Positions 1 to 7,086 of a stretch of DNA of 20,143 nucleotides are shown piece after piece (the first letter of the stretch is position 1; each line of letters opens with the position of its first letter). The DNA is taken from contig RQCD01000018.1 of NCBI GenBank assembly GCA_008668455.1, forward strand, positions 1-20,143, in the 5' to 3' direction. The notes under the pieces were generated by a model. That model worked only from the letters and a program-made list of their open reading frames with translations, ran no database searches and was not told the origin of the DNA. The translations under genes were made by a program, and so were the position numbers. Origin of the DNA: Clostridia bacterium (GTDB taxonomy: Bacteria > Bacillota > Clostridia > UBA1381).

Positions 1-158
1 TTTCCGTCTGACATACGAATTCCAATCCATTCCTTGCGGAATTCTTCCTCCGAAAGGCGCTCTGTTCCGCCGCGGCGGTACTGCACCAGCTCATACCCCT
101 CCGGCAGCTTAAAATCCGGGATTTCTCCCTTATTCCATTTCATTAATAACTGTTCCAT
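1..158 (-). CDS. Partial protein, unidentified; 52 N-terminal residues visible
   Basis: An open frame begins with ATG at 156-158 on the minus strand and runs off the left edge. A GAGGAG ribosome binding site lies about 6 nt upstream. The first residues read MEQLLMKWNKGEIPDFKLP, followed by EGYELVQYRRGG and EEFRKEWIGIRMSDG. It overlaps the 3' end of the preceding GH110-like gene by 29 nt in another frame, so the two are probably translationally coupled. The short LPEGYEL segment recalls N-termini of some GNAT acetyltransferases, but too little is visible to assign a family. That the frame is real rests on the well-placed RBS and unbroken coding to the edge. Confidence 0.6.
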   Translation of the reverse strand, partial: MEQLLMKWNKGEIPDFKLPEGYELVQYRRGGTERLSEEEFRKEWIGIRMSDG

Positions 159-1755
159 TTTCTTCTCCTCTTATTTTTATATGCTCACACCGGTGAAACG
201 CGATTTTTTTCGGTTCATCAAAGGTGTTTTCGTAAATTTCTGCTCCGTCCACATCATTTAACACAATATCCTGTTTGTTTCCGGAAAAATGATTGTGGTG
301 AATACGCACATTTTCATGCCGGACGCTGGTTTCTTCGTAGCGATCCATGGTACTGCCGATTCCGGTTTCATTTCCGGAAAAGGTGCAGTTTTGAATTTCC
401 ACATTCCGGACGCGCCCGGAGGCATACCAGTATTTCATCAAATCGTCCAAATGCAAGCCATTGCAATTTTGGAAGGTGCAGCCATCCACAATTGTCTCCT
501 GCGAGGAGCAAAGCCGGGGGTGCAGGGCATGGTCAAAGGTGCAGTTTTTCAGGATGGTTCTCGGCGTCCGATCCGGATTGTCCAGGATATCGCCCGGCTT
601 TAGCTTTCCGACAATTTCCTCTGCAAAGGTTAGCTGAATCAGGTGCAGATCGTTTTGGATAAAGGAAGCTGTCACGGTACAGCGACCGATTTCGTCCAGT
701 GTTTCTGCTGAACAGATCACCACGCGATCCTGCGGCTTGTAGACATTCGTTCCTGCCTGCTGCGGATGAATCAGGCGCACTAAGGCACGGTTTTTGGAAA
801 CAATCTTTTCTACGCGTGTGTAATAGCCGTGAACGTTAATTCCGTCATCCATCGTGTCCTTGATCAGGCAGTCGGTCAGGCGCAGATCTCCGGTGAAGTT
901 TGTTAAAAGCACGCCGTCCGCAGTGGTGGAGTAAAGCTCTCCTGGATGCGGTGTAATCACAAACCTTTCTAAGCTTACATTATGGCAGCATCTTCCCACA
1001 ATTCCCATACCTGCTCCGCGGAAAATCCGGACATTTTCCACCCTGATTTCAGAGCAGCTGTCGAAAAAGAATACATCATTTTCCCGGTTTTCATCATAGC
1101 TGATGATGAGCGGCTTTCCGACCTCAAAGGGAGGAGCGAATTTTGATTCCGGATTTTTCCGAAGAAAAATCCCATTCTTTGTCTGCTCTGCCTGACAGTA
1201 AAATACCTCTGCCGGCAGTCCGGTGTTTTCGTAAAAGTATTCCCCTGCCGTCAGATAGCAGACCCGGTTTTCCTGCTTTAGGAAAAATCTGCGTTCTGCA
1301 GTGGAAAAAAGCTCTGTTCCGGCTAAAAAGCACAGATTTCCGTCCTCGCTGACGCTTGCCTGATAGCAGTCCTCAATCTCTAAAAGCAATCCGTCCTCTG
1401 TGTTTTCCTTTAAATATGCCTGACAATAGCGCGGAAAGGAAAAGTCTATGGAGAAATTCTTTAATGTAATTCCGTCTGACTGCCACAGAGAAAACGGGAA
1501 AAGCCGGTCATGAAAGAGAAATTCCGAACCGCCTCCGTCAATCGTCAGATTCTTTTTCCCGATCAGCGGAAAAATTACCTGCTTGTCGCTGTTGGTGTTG
1601 CAGGGCGGCGTTAAGTACCAGGGAAATGCACCCTCCCGGTAAAAATCATATCGCCCCCGGGAAAAGCTGATCGTACTTCCGGGCTCTGCGCGCATGATTG
1701 CATCCACGATTTCTCCGGTTCTGTTTTTACTGTTTGGCTGAAACTGAATAGTCAA
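130..1755 (-). CDS. GH110-like alpha-1,3-galactosidase (right-handed beta-helix), copy A
   Basis: The protein has 541 residues with the repeated short beta-strand/turn pattern of a right-handed parallel beta-helix. An N-terminal FSRGRYDFYREGAFPW block and LTIDGGGSEFLFH (70-82) fit the family. The key signature is an Asp in TTADGVLL (D280) followed by DDGINVHG (D303, D304). The 23/24-residue spacing matches the three active-site aspartates I recall for characterised GH110 enzymes, which cleave alpha-1,3-linked galactose by inversion. There is no signal peptide or membrane segment, so it is probably cytoplasmic and acts on imported oligosaccharides. Translation starts at TTG (1753-1755) with an AGGGGG site upstream; the start aligns with the ATG of the neighbouring paralog. 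The last residues differ from the paralog, and the 3' end overlaps the next gene. The substrate is inferred from the family and not proven. Confidence 0.8.
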   Translation of the reverse strand: MTIQFQPNSKNRTGEIVDAIMRAEPGSTISFSRGRYDFYREGAFPWYLTPPCNTNSDKQVIFPLIGKKNLTIDGGGSEFLFHDRLFPFSLWQSDGITLKNFSIDFSFPRYCQAYLKENTEDGLLLEIEDCYQASVSEDGNLCFLAGTELFSTAERRFFLKQENRVCYLTAGEYFYENTGLPAEVFYCQAEQTKNGIFLRKNPESKFAPPFEVGKPLIISYDENRENDVFFFDSCSEIRVENVRIFRGAGMGIVGRCCHNVSLERFVITPHPGELYSTTADGVLLTNFTGDLRLTDCLIKDTMDDGINVHGYYTRVEKIVSKNRALVRLIHPQQAGTNVYKPQDRVVICSAETLDEIGRCTVTASFIQNDLHLIQLTFAEEIVGKLKPGDILDNPDRTPRTILKNCTFDHALHPRLCSSQETIVDGCTFQNCNGLHLDDLMKYWYASGRVRNVEIQNCTFSGNETGIGSTMDRYEETSVRHENVRIHHNHFSGNKQDIVLNDVDGAEIYENTFDEPKKIAFHRCEHIKIRGEENGTVINEME

Positions 1756-1787
1756 GCTTGATGCCCCCTTATCGATAGTTTTTCAGT

Positions 1788-1816
1788 ATTCTATCACAGT
1801 TTCTACCGGGTGTCAA
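1788..1816 (-). promoter_or_regulatory. Sigma-A promoter of GH110-like copy A
   Basis: On the minus strand, TTGACA (1811-1816) and TAGAAT (1788-1793) are separated by exactly 17 bp, and the -10 is preceded by TGA (extended -10). The predicted start near 1781 leaves a short leader of about 25 nt before the TTG codon. Copy A can therefore be transcribed independently of copy B. Confidence 0.85.
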
Positions 1817-1860
1817 GCTTAATTTACGACTTTTTCCTGCTTATTATGGACAAATTTATA

Positions 1861-1911
1861 CGTAAATTTTCATTGTAAATATAACTGTTGCATTTACTTT
1901 GAAAATTTACG
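1861..1911 (-). other. AT-rich nested stem-loop at the 3' end of GH110-like copy B
   Basis: A 12-bp perfect stem (1861-1872 with 1900-1911; CGTAAATTTTCA and its complement) encloses a 2x2 internal loop and a 6-bp stem (1875-1880 with 1892-1897) around an 11-nt loop. It spans the stop codon of copy B at 1894-1896. There is no clean U-tract after it on the minus strand, only AT-rich sequence, so it may be a weak terminator, an mRNA 3' stabiliser or an operator-like palindrome upstream of the copy A promoter. Confidence 0.6.
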
Positions 1912-3501
1912 GAACAAATTGATATGCTCGCAGCGGTGAAACGAAATCTTTTCCGGCTCGTCAAAGGTGTTTTCGTAAATTTCTGCTCCGTCCACATCAT
2001 TTAAAACAATATCCTGTTTGTTTCCGGAAAAATGATTGTGGTGAATCCGGATATTTTCATGCCGGACGCTGGTTTGTTCGCAGCGATCCATAAAGCTTTC
2101 GATGCCGATATCGTTTCCGGTAAAGGTGCAGTTTTGAATTTCCACATCCCGGACGCGTCCGGAGGCATACCAGAATTTCATCAAATCATCCAGGCACAGA
2201 CCGTTGCTGTTGTTTTTAAAGGTACAGCCGTCCACAACGGTTTTCTGCGAGGAGCAGAGGCGAAGATGCATTGCATGCTCAAAGGTGCAGTTTTCCAGAA
2301 TGGTTCTCGGCGTCCGATCCGGGTTGTCCAGCATATCGCCCGGCTTTAGCTTTCCGATGATTTCCTCTGCAAAGGTTAACTGAATCAGGTGCAGATCGTT
2401 TTGGATAAAGGAATCTGTCACAGTGCAGTATCCGATTTCGTCTAAGGTTTCTGCGGAACAAATCACTAAGCGATCCTGCGGCTTGTAGATATTCGTTCCT
2501 GCCTGTGACGGATGAATCAGGCGCACCAGAGCGCGGTTTTTGGAAATAATTTTTTCCACACGGGTGTAAAAGCCGTGGACATTGATGCCGTCATCCAAGG
2601 TGTCCTTAATGAGACAATCCGTTAAGCGCAGATCCCCGGTGCAGTTGGTTAAAAGAATCCCGTCTGCGGTGGTGGAATGGGGATCCTCCGGATGCGGTGC
2701 GATCACAAAACGGTCTAAGCTGATATTGTGGCAGCACCGCCCCACAATTCCCATGCCTGCGCCGCTGAAGATCCGGACGTTCTCAAATTTGAGTTCAGAG
2801 CAGTTGTCAATAAAAATCACGTCATTTTCGCGCTTCTGATCATAGCTGATCACAATCGGCTTTCCGACCTCAAAGGGCGGTGACGGCTTGGAATCTGGAT
2901 TTTTACGCAGGAATACGCCGTCCTCCGTCTTTTCTGCCTGACAGTAATAGACATCTGCCGGCAGTCCGGTGTTTTCGTAAAAATATTCTCCGGCTGTCAG
3001 AAAACAGGCATGCTGCTCCTGCCTGAGCGTAAACCGCCCCTCTGCTGTGGAAAACATGCCTGTTCTGGTTGAAAAGCATAGATTTCCGTCCGCGTTGACG
3101 CTCGCCCGGTATCGGTCTGCAATTTTCAGACGCATTCCCTCGCCGGTGTTTTCCTCTAAATATGCATAGCAATAGCGCGGAAAGGAAAAGTCAATGGAAA
3201 AATTCTTAAGGGTGATTTCGCTTGATTGCCAGATAGAAAACGGAAAAAGCCGATCGTGGAAAAGAAATTCCGAACCGCCTCCGTCAATCGTCAGCTTTCT
3301 TTTCCCGATCAGCGGAAAAATCACCAGCTTGTCGCTATTGGCATTGCAGGGCGGCGTTAAGTACCAGGGAAATGCGCCCTCCCGGTAAAAATCGTAACGT
3401 CCCCTGGAAAAGCTGATCGTGCTTCCCGATTCTGCATGCATTAACGCATCCGCAATCTCCCCGGTTCGGTTTTCGCCATTCGGCTGAAACGAAAGATTCA
3501 T
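1894..3501 (-). CDS. GH110-like alpha-1,3-galactosidase (right-handed beta-helix), copy B
   Basis: The protein has 535 residues and is collinear with copy A over nearly its whole length, so the pair is a tandem duplication. The catalytic-type aspartates are at the same positions: D280 in TTADGILL, and D303/D304 in DDGINVHG. No signal peptide is present. It starts at ATG 3499-3501 with AAGGAGG at 3510-3516 and an 8-nt spacer. The copies diverge most in residues 115-165, where they might differ in substrate fit, and at the C-terminus (HINLFRKFSK here). The promoter is less clear than for copy A: TATTAT/TATACA sequences lie upstream near 3541-3552 without a convincing -35 at 17 bp. Function is inferred from family motifs; other parallel beta-helix carbohydrate enzymes are the alternative. 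Confidence 0.8.
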   Translation of the reverse strand: MNLSFQPNGENRTGEIADALMHAESGSTISFSRGRYDFYREGAFPWYLTPPCNANSDKLVIFPLIGKRKLTIDGGGSEFLFHDRLFPFSIWQSSEITLKNFSIDFSFPRYCYAYLEENTGEGMRLKIADRYRASVNADGNLCFSTRTGMFSTAEGRFTLRQEQHACFLTAGEYFYENTGLPADVYYCQAEKTEDGVFLRKNPDSKPSPPFEVGKPIVISYDQKRENDVIFIDNCSELKFENVRIFSGAGMGIVGRCCHNISLDRFVIAPHPEDPHSTTADGILLTNCTGDLRLTDCLIKDTLDDGINVHGFYTRVEKIISKNRALVRLIHPSQAGTNIYKPQDRLVICSAETLDEIGYCTVTDSFIQNDLHLIQLTFAEEIIGKLKPGDMLDNPDRTPRTILENCTFEHAMHLRLCSSQKTVVDGCTFKNNSNGLCLDDLMKFWYASGRVRDVEIQNCTFTGNDIGIESFMDRCEQTSVRHENIRIHHNHFSGNKQDIVLNDVDGAEIYENTFDEPEKISFHRCEHINLFRKFSK

Positions 3502-3839
3502 CGCTGATTCCTCCTTGTAAATGTGGTTTGCTGTTTCTCTTAGTGTATAATATTACAGGCAGAAATGCAATACCGAATCCGACAATCTTATATGCTATTC
3601 GCTTATTTTCACAGTAAAAAAGACGGCTCTAATACGTTTATGATTTCAACTGATTTTTGCCGGGCATAGCGAAGTGTATTTGCTTTTTGACGGTTTGGAA
3701 TGAATATGGTGAAGGAGTATTTATCAAAAATCGGTTGATTTATTTATGCGGCGAAAAACAGATTACAATTCACAAAAGGGAAAAGAAAGGGATATCAAAA
3801 AAGCACAGACCTTTTTTGACATCCCCTAACCGGACGCTT
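3502..3839. other. Noncoding interval between copy B and the DUF1015 gene
   Basis: This 338-bp stretch holds the RBS and an unclear promoter region of copy B at its left end, and the minus-strand terminator of the DUF1015 gene at its right end. Nothing recognisable lies between about 3560 and 3775; an open frame crossing 3657-4091 on the plus strand has no RBS and runs antisense into the DUF1015 gene. Confidence 0.6.
3777..3825 (-). terminator. Rho-independent terminator of the DUF1015 gene
   Basis: A 15-bp stem (3789-3803 with 3811-3825, one G-U pair on the minus-strand RNA) has a 7-nt loop. It is followed on the minus strand by a U-rich run (UUUCUUUU, 3781-3788). It lies 14 nt beyond the stop codon of the gene ending at 3840. 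Confidence 0.9.
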
Positions 3840-5165
3840 TTACATTTTATATATTACGACTCCCGTTGCAGCCTTTGGGAAAATAAAGATTGCTTTTTCG
3901 GGCATTTTTTCGTGTGCGCGTGCAATGCCGCGGATCTGATCGGCATGTACATGATTCATTACGAACAGGCATCCGTAGTCGCCGTTTCGTACCTCGTCAA
4001 TGCCGGTGGTCAGGCGGCGTGTATAGGTAATGCGCTCTTTTTGCTGTTCGGGCGGAATATTCAAAAGCTCCTCCAGCACAATATGATTTAAAACCGTTAC
4101 ATCCAAGCTGCGGTATGCGTCCGACATGTCCGGCAGCAGCTTTTTTAAGTATTTTTCATTCTGAAAGGTCATGCGGTAGAAATAGTTGCTGCCGCAGTAG
4201 AAGCCGATCCGGATTTCCTGGCGTGTAGTCTCCACCTGTTTTTTCATGGTTTCAATAAATTCCTGACTTGCCGTATCAATAATAATTTTCTCGATTTTGA
4301 AATAATCCTGTGCGCAGGCGATAAAGAAATCCTCGGAAAACGGTTTTTTAAATTTCACCATCCGGTGTACCGGCAGCTGAACCAGTCCGTCGTTAAACGC
4401 GTTCGTAAAGAGCGTCATAATATAATTGTAAGGTTCTTTTCCGGTGTGGTTCGGATTGTTTTCGCGGCAGCGCTTCTGGTAACGCAGTGCAATTTCATAG
4501 CGCGTCTGTCCGTCGGCAATATAAAAAGTCTGCGCGCGGAGGCGCTCCTGAATAAACGCAATTTTTTTCGGATCGGTAATCACCCAGACGCGCTGACTCA
4601 CACCCTCGCCGATTACATTTTCATGCGTTTCAAATTCCATGTCCGGCTTGTTATTTTCCGAAATCTCATTTAAGAAATTCATAATGTCCTTTTCGTATTC
4701 CATATAAATGCAGTTGATCATGCTATAATCTGCCTGCGTTTTTTCCAAAAGCTGATAACGCGCCTCCTCTGCCTCCTTATGGGAAAGCTCGCAGGAGAGA
4801 ATGTCCTGTCCCAATTCCTGCAGCTCCAAAAGTCCGACCACACCCTGATTGGTGTAGGTGGTGCTTTTATAGATAACCTCCTGCTGATAGAGATAAAGCG
4901 CAGGCTTCTGCTCCTTTTTCAAAATACCGTCCTGAATCCACTTTTGCAGGTATGCAGCCGAGCGTGTAAAGCAGTTTTCCACCTCGTTATCCTCCTCGGA
5001 GTGCATGCCCTTATGCAGACGAACCACGTTATACTCGCTCATATCATAAAGCATTTCCTGCTCTGCCGTGGAAATTGTATCATACGGCGGCGCCATCACC
5101 GAGCCTAAATCTCCGACCTTTTCTTTATCAAACCGATATCCCTCGAAGGGAATAATATTAACCAT
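3840..5165 (-). CDS. DUF1015 family protein
   Basis: The protein has 441 residues from ATG 5163-5165, which has GGAGG with an 8-nt spacer; a TTG two codons upstream sits too close to that site. Recognisable DUF1015 landmarks are the N-terminal NIIPFEGYRF, VMAPPYDTIS and YNVVRLHKGM blocks. Central segments include IADGQTRYEIALRYQ and YNYIMTLFTN. No membrane segment or signal peptide is seen, so it should be cytoplasmic. The biochemical role of the family is not settled; in many Clostridia related genes sit beside serine biosynthesis genes, which is not the case here. It has its own promoter and a strong terminator, so it is monocistronic. Confidence 0.85.
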   Translation of the reverse strand: MVNIIPFEGYRFDKEKVGDLGSVMAPPYDTISTAEQEMLYDMSEYNVVRLHKGMHSEEDNEVENCFTRSAAYLQKWIQDGILKKEQKPALYLYQQEVIYKSTTYTNQGVVGLLELQELGQDILSCELSHKEAEEARYQLLEKTQADYSMINCIYMEYEKDIMNFLNEISENNKPDMEFETHENVIGEGVSQRVWVITDPKKIAFIQERLRAQTFYIADGQTRYEIALRYQKRCRENNPNHTGKEPYNYIMTLFTNAFNDGLVQLPVHRMVKFKKPFSEDFFIACAQDYFKIEKIIIDTASQEFIETMKKQVETTRQEIRIGFYCGSNYFYRMTFQNEKYLKKLLPDMSDAYRSLDVTVLNHIVLEELLNIPPEQQKERITYTRRLTTGIDEVRNGDYGCLFVMNHVHADQIRGIARAHEKMPEKAIFIFPKAATGVVIYKM

Positions 5166-5205
5166 TTTCAAATCCTCCAGTCAAAAACAACGTTCTGCTA
5201 ATATT

Positions 5206-5234
5206 ATTGTATACTGAATTTTCCTGATTAGCAA
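5206..5234 (-). promoter_or_regulatory. Sigma-A promoter of the DUF1015 gene
   Basis: On the minus strand, TTGCTA (5229-5234) and TACAAT (5206-5211) are separated by 17 bp, about 40 nt upstream of the chosen ATG. Confidence 0.75.
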
Positions 5235-5432
5235 TATCCATATTGACAGATTTTTTTTTAATTTTCTTGTGCAAAATGTAATTTTTTATTCCTGTTTGGG
5301 GAAAATAAGAACGGAATCTATAGAAGGAGGAGAAAAGTCTGAATAAAATTGCCCATAGCGTTGCCCTGAAGCGAGGGATTGAGCGATTTTCTTTCAGACA
5401 TTGGTTATACGCAGAAAGGAAAGGTTGTAAAC

Positions 5433-5609
5433 ATGAGCTATGCAGGATTTTTCAAGGGAATGACCACAGGTTTGATTATCGGTGCGGCGGTCACGATGCT
5501 GACCGATCCGGTCTCCGCCCGGCAGCGGCGCAAAATTCATAAAAAAACCGAAGGGATTTTCCGGGATATCGGCGGATTTATTGATACGGCAATGGATTTG
5601 CTTCATTAA
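5433..5609 (+). CDS. Small YtxH-like membrane-associated protein
   Basis: The protein has 58 residues from ATG 5433, with an AAAGGAAAGG purine-rich site upstream. Residues 6-24 (FFKGMTTGLIIGAAVTMLT) form a glycine-rich hydrophobic segment followed by DPVSARQRRKIHKKT, the usual layout of small YtxH-type proteins: a short membrane anchor, then a basic amphipathic helix. Such proteins are common and poorly characterised in Firmicutes. A TTG at 5379 in the same frame would add 18 residues but lacks a well-spaced RBS. A strong AAGGAGG further upstream (5324-5330) does not serve this frame. The gene ends directly in the shared terminator. Confidence 0.75.
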   Translation: MSYAGFFKGMTTGLIIGAAVTMLTDPVSARQRRKIHKKTEGIFRDIGGFIDTAMDLLH

Positions 5610-5648
5610 AAAATACGGCTGCACATTTTGCAATGCAGCCGTATTTTT
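5609..5648. terminator. Bidirectional terminator between converging genes
   Basis: A perfect inverted repeat of 15 bp (5609-5623 with 5634-5648), AAAAATACGGCTGCA and its complement, has a 10-nt loop. A-tracts and T-tracts on opposite sides let it terminate in both directions. It overlaps the stop codons of both flanking genes. Confidence 0.92.
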
Positions 5649-6801
5649 ATATCCATTTGCAGTACAATCCGACCGTTCCGATCAGATTCAAGCCGAAACC
5701 AAACAGGAATGCCGGCGTCCAGTATTTTGCGGAAACCTTTTTCTTTGTGAGGAGCAGAAGCGTGTAGGCATAGGGCAGGAGATCGATTGTGTAGCGGTGT
5801 CCGAACTGAAAGCCGCCCATGGTTTTATGTGCAGTCAGACACAAAAGATGCGCAAGAAACGTTCCGAAAAACAGAAATACCATTTTGTAATTCCCGCCGT
5901 TTAGGATTTCGCGCACCGCATACCAAAGGCACGCAAGTACAATCGGACTGGCAAGCCAGACTGCAAAGCCGTTAAAAATCGGAAAGGAAAGCGTTCCGTC
6001 CGGGTTTATCTGCGGCAGACGGAATAATGTCCGGAAATTGTCCGGAATGTAGTGCAGGCTGAACTGACCGTAGCGCGATTCGGTAAATTCCGGGAGATAG
6101 TTGTGTCCGAATTCCAAAAACGACCCAAAACGCGCATAATTATAAAGAGCCATTGCCGCGGCAATCAGAACGGGCGCTATCCACCATTCCCAGCGGATTT
6201 TCCGATCCGGTGTCCGGCGGTAGAGCAGATATAAAAGCGCCGGAAGATACAAAATCTGAAACGGTCTGCATCCAACGCTCAATGCCCAGAACAGGAGCGA
6301 CAGTGTTCCGTTTCTCCGGAGCGCAAAGTCGCATGCCGCAAGACTGAATAGAACACAGAGATTCTGCGCAAAAAACCACACCCAGGCATTGACCGAAATG
6401 AAAATCAGGTTGCCTCCTAAGAGCAGAAAGGCGCTCCAAAAAAGCGTTTCGCTTTCCCGCCGGTAAAGCCGCCAGGCAAAGAATCCGTTTAAAAGGCTCA
6501 CCAAAAGTGCGGCAAAATTGTCCGGAATCCGAAGAATCACAAACGGCAACAGTACCACCGAGGGAACGGGCGGAAAGCTGACATAATATTTCCCTCCGTA
6601 TTCCGCAAGCTCTAAATGCGAATAATTCTGCCCTAAATCCATCCGTCCGAAAAGCCAGGAACGCGTCTGGAGGACATAGGAATTGTACGGATTCTCCGAC
6701 CAGGGCCAGCAGCCGGTGAATGCATAGACTAAAAAATAAACCGCAAGCATTCCGAAAAGCAGTAAAAATAATTGGTCGCGTTTTTGATCTGTATGAAGCA
6801 T
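5647..6801 (-). CDS. Polytopic membrane protein, GT-C glycosyltransferase-like
   Basis: The protein has 384 residues with about nine to ten hydrophobic segments, the first at about residues 11-30. The loop after it (about 34-80) contains NPYNSYVLQTRSWLFGRMDL and GGKYYVSFPPVPSVVLLPF. This arrangement is typical of GT-C/PMT-type polyprenyl-phosphate-sugar transferases, whose first outer loop carries the catalytic acidic residue and whose PP segment leads into the next helix. GHRYTIDLLPY lies near the C-terminus. It would act at the outer face of the cytoplasmic membrane; the sugar and acceptor cannot be read from sequence. Start: ATG 6799-6801 with AAGGAGA about 7 nt upstream. It is divergent from the BMC operon and preceded by a promoter and a 5'-terminal RNA hairpin. 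Confidence 0.7.
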   Translation of the reverse strand: MLHTDQKRDQLFLLLFGMLAVYFLVYAFTGCWPWSENPYNSYVLQTRSWLFGRMDLGQNYSHLELAEYGGKYYVSFPPVPSVVLLPFVILRIPDNFAALLVSLLNGFFAWRLYRRESETLFWSAFLLLGGNLIFISVNAWVWFFAQNLCVLFSLAACDFALRRNGTLSLLFWALSVGCRPFQILYLPALLYLLYRRTPDRKIRWEWWIAPVLIAAAMALYNYARFGSFLEFGHNYLPEFTESRYGQFSLHYIPDNFRTLFRLPQINPDGTLSFPIFNGFAVWLASPIVLACLWYAVREILNGGNYKMVFLFFGTFLAHLLCLTAHKTMGGFQFGHRYTIDLLPYAYTLLLLTKKKVSAKYWTPAFLFGFGLNLIGTVGLYCKWI

Positions 6802-6831
6802 ACATCTTCTCCTTTGCTAATTTGTCAATCT

Positions 6832-6870
6832 GACAATCCCTCAGTCTGCAAAGCAGACTGAGGGATTGTC
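6832..6870 (-). repeat. 18-bp perfect palindromic hairpin in the 5' leader of the membrane gene
   Basis: GACAATCCCTCAGTCTGC (6832-6849) is exactly complementary to 6853-6870, with a 3-nt loop. With the predicted start site near 6872, the leader RNA would begin almost immediately with this hairpin. Neither strand has a following U-run, so it does not look like an intrinsic terminator. The TCCCTCAGTC core resembles short palindromic repeats I associate with gut Clostridia genomes; that resemblance is from memory. Confidence 0.75.
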
Positions 6871-6878
6871 CCATCTTT

Positions 6879-6907
6879 AATATATCTCGAAACTGCCGTT
6901 TTGTCAA
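6879..6907 (-). promoter_or_regulatory. Sigma-A promoter of the GT-C-like membrane gene
   Basis: On the minus strand, TTGACA (6902-6907) and TATATT (6879-6884) are 17 bp apart. The -35 box lies inside the left arm of the 14-bp inverted repeat at 6894-6959, so a factor binding there would occlude it. Confidence 0.85.
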
Positions 6908-6959
6908 TTGATTACACAAAAATTTCCTCATATTTATATACAGATTTGACAAAACGGCA
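6894..6959. promoter_or_regulatory. 14-bp inverted repeat, candidate operator between divergent promoters
   Basis: TGCCGTTTTGTCAA (6894-6907) is repeated exactly as its complement at 6946-6959, with 38 bp between them. Each arm contains an outward-facing TTGACA. The left arm overlaps the -35 of the minus-strand promoter; the right arm lies about 39 bp upstream of the -35 of the BMC promoter. A related small palindrome, TTGTCA-ATC-TGACAA, occurs at 6822-6836. The site could bind the DeoR-family regulator encoded at the end of the operon; this is inference. Confidence 0.55.
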
Positions 6960-6997
6960 AAAATTCAGAAAAAATCAAGTTTTTTTTCAAAAAAGAC

Positions 6998-7026
6998 TTT
7001 ACAATTTCTTTGTTTTGGAGTATAAT
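6998..7026 (+). promoter_or_regulatory. Sigma-A promoter of the BMC operon
   Basis: TTTACA (6998-7003) and TATAAT (7021-7026) are separated by 17 bp. The start near 7033 gives an AT-rich leader of about 54 nt ending in a strong CAGGAGG site 7-8 nt before the first ATG. The leader is too short to hold a cobalamin riboswitch. Confidence 0.9.
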
Positions 7027-7086
7027 CAAAGAAGAAACCAAAAAAAACAAAATAAAACCAATTTTATTTGGTCAGGAGGTTAAGTT

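Noticed and set aside
3657..4091. Plus-strand open frame of 144 codons
   Set aside because: It is antisense to the 3' part of the DUF1015 gene, crosses that gene's terminator, and has no ribosome binding site or recognisable domain.
5166..5171. TTG start two codons upstream of the chosen DUF1015 start
   Set aside because: It would sit only 2 nt from the GGAGG site, whereas the ATG has an 8-nt spacer.
6832..6870. Perfect hairpin considered as a terminator
   Set aside because: Neither strand shows a U-run after the stem, and it lies between a promoter and its gene.
6140..6952. Minus-strand open frame of 270 codons
   Set aside because: It is an alternative frame of the GT-C-like membrane gene and reads through its promoter and leader hairpin; composition and motifs are not protein-like.
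7027..7086. BMC operon leader examined for a cobalamin riboswitch
   Set aside because: The leader is only about 54 nt, A/T-rich, with no B12-box-like sequence.
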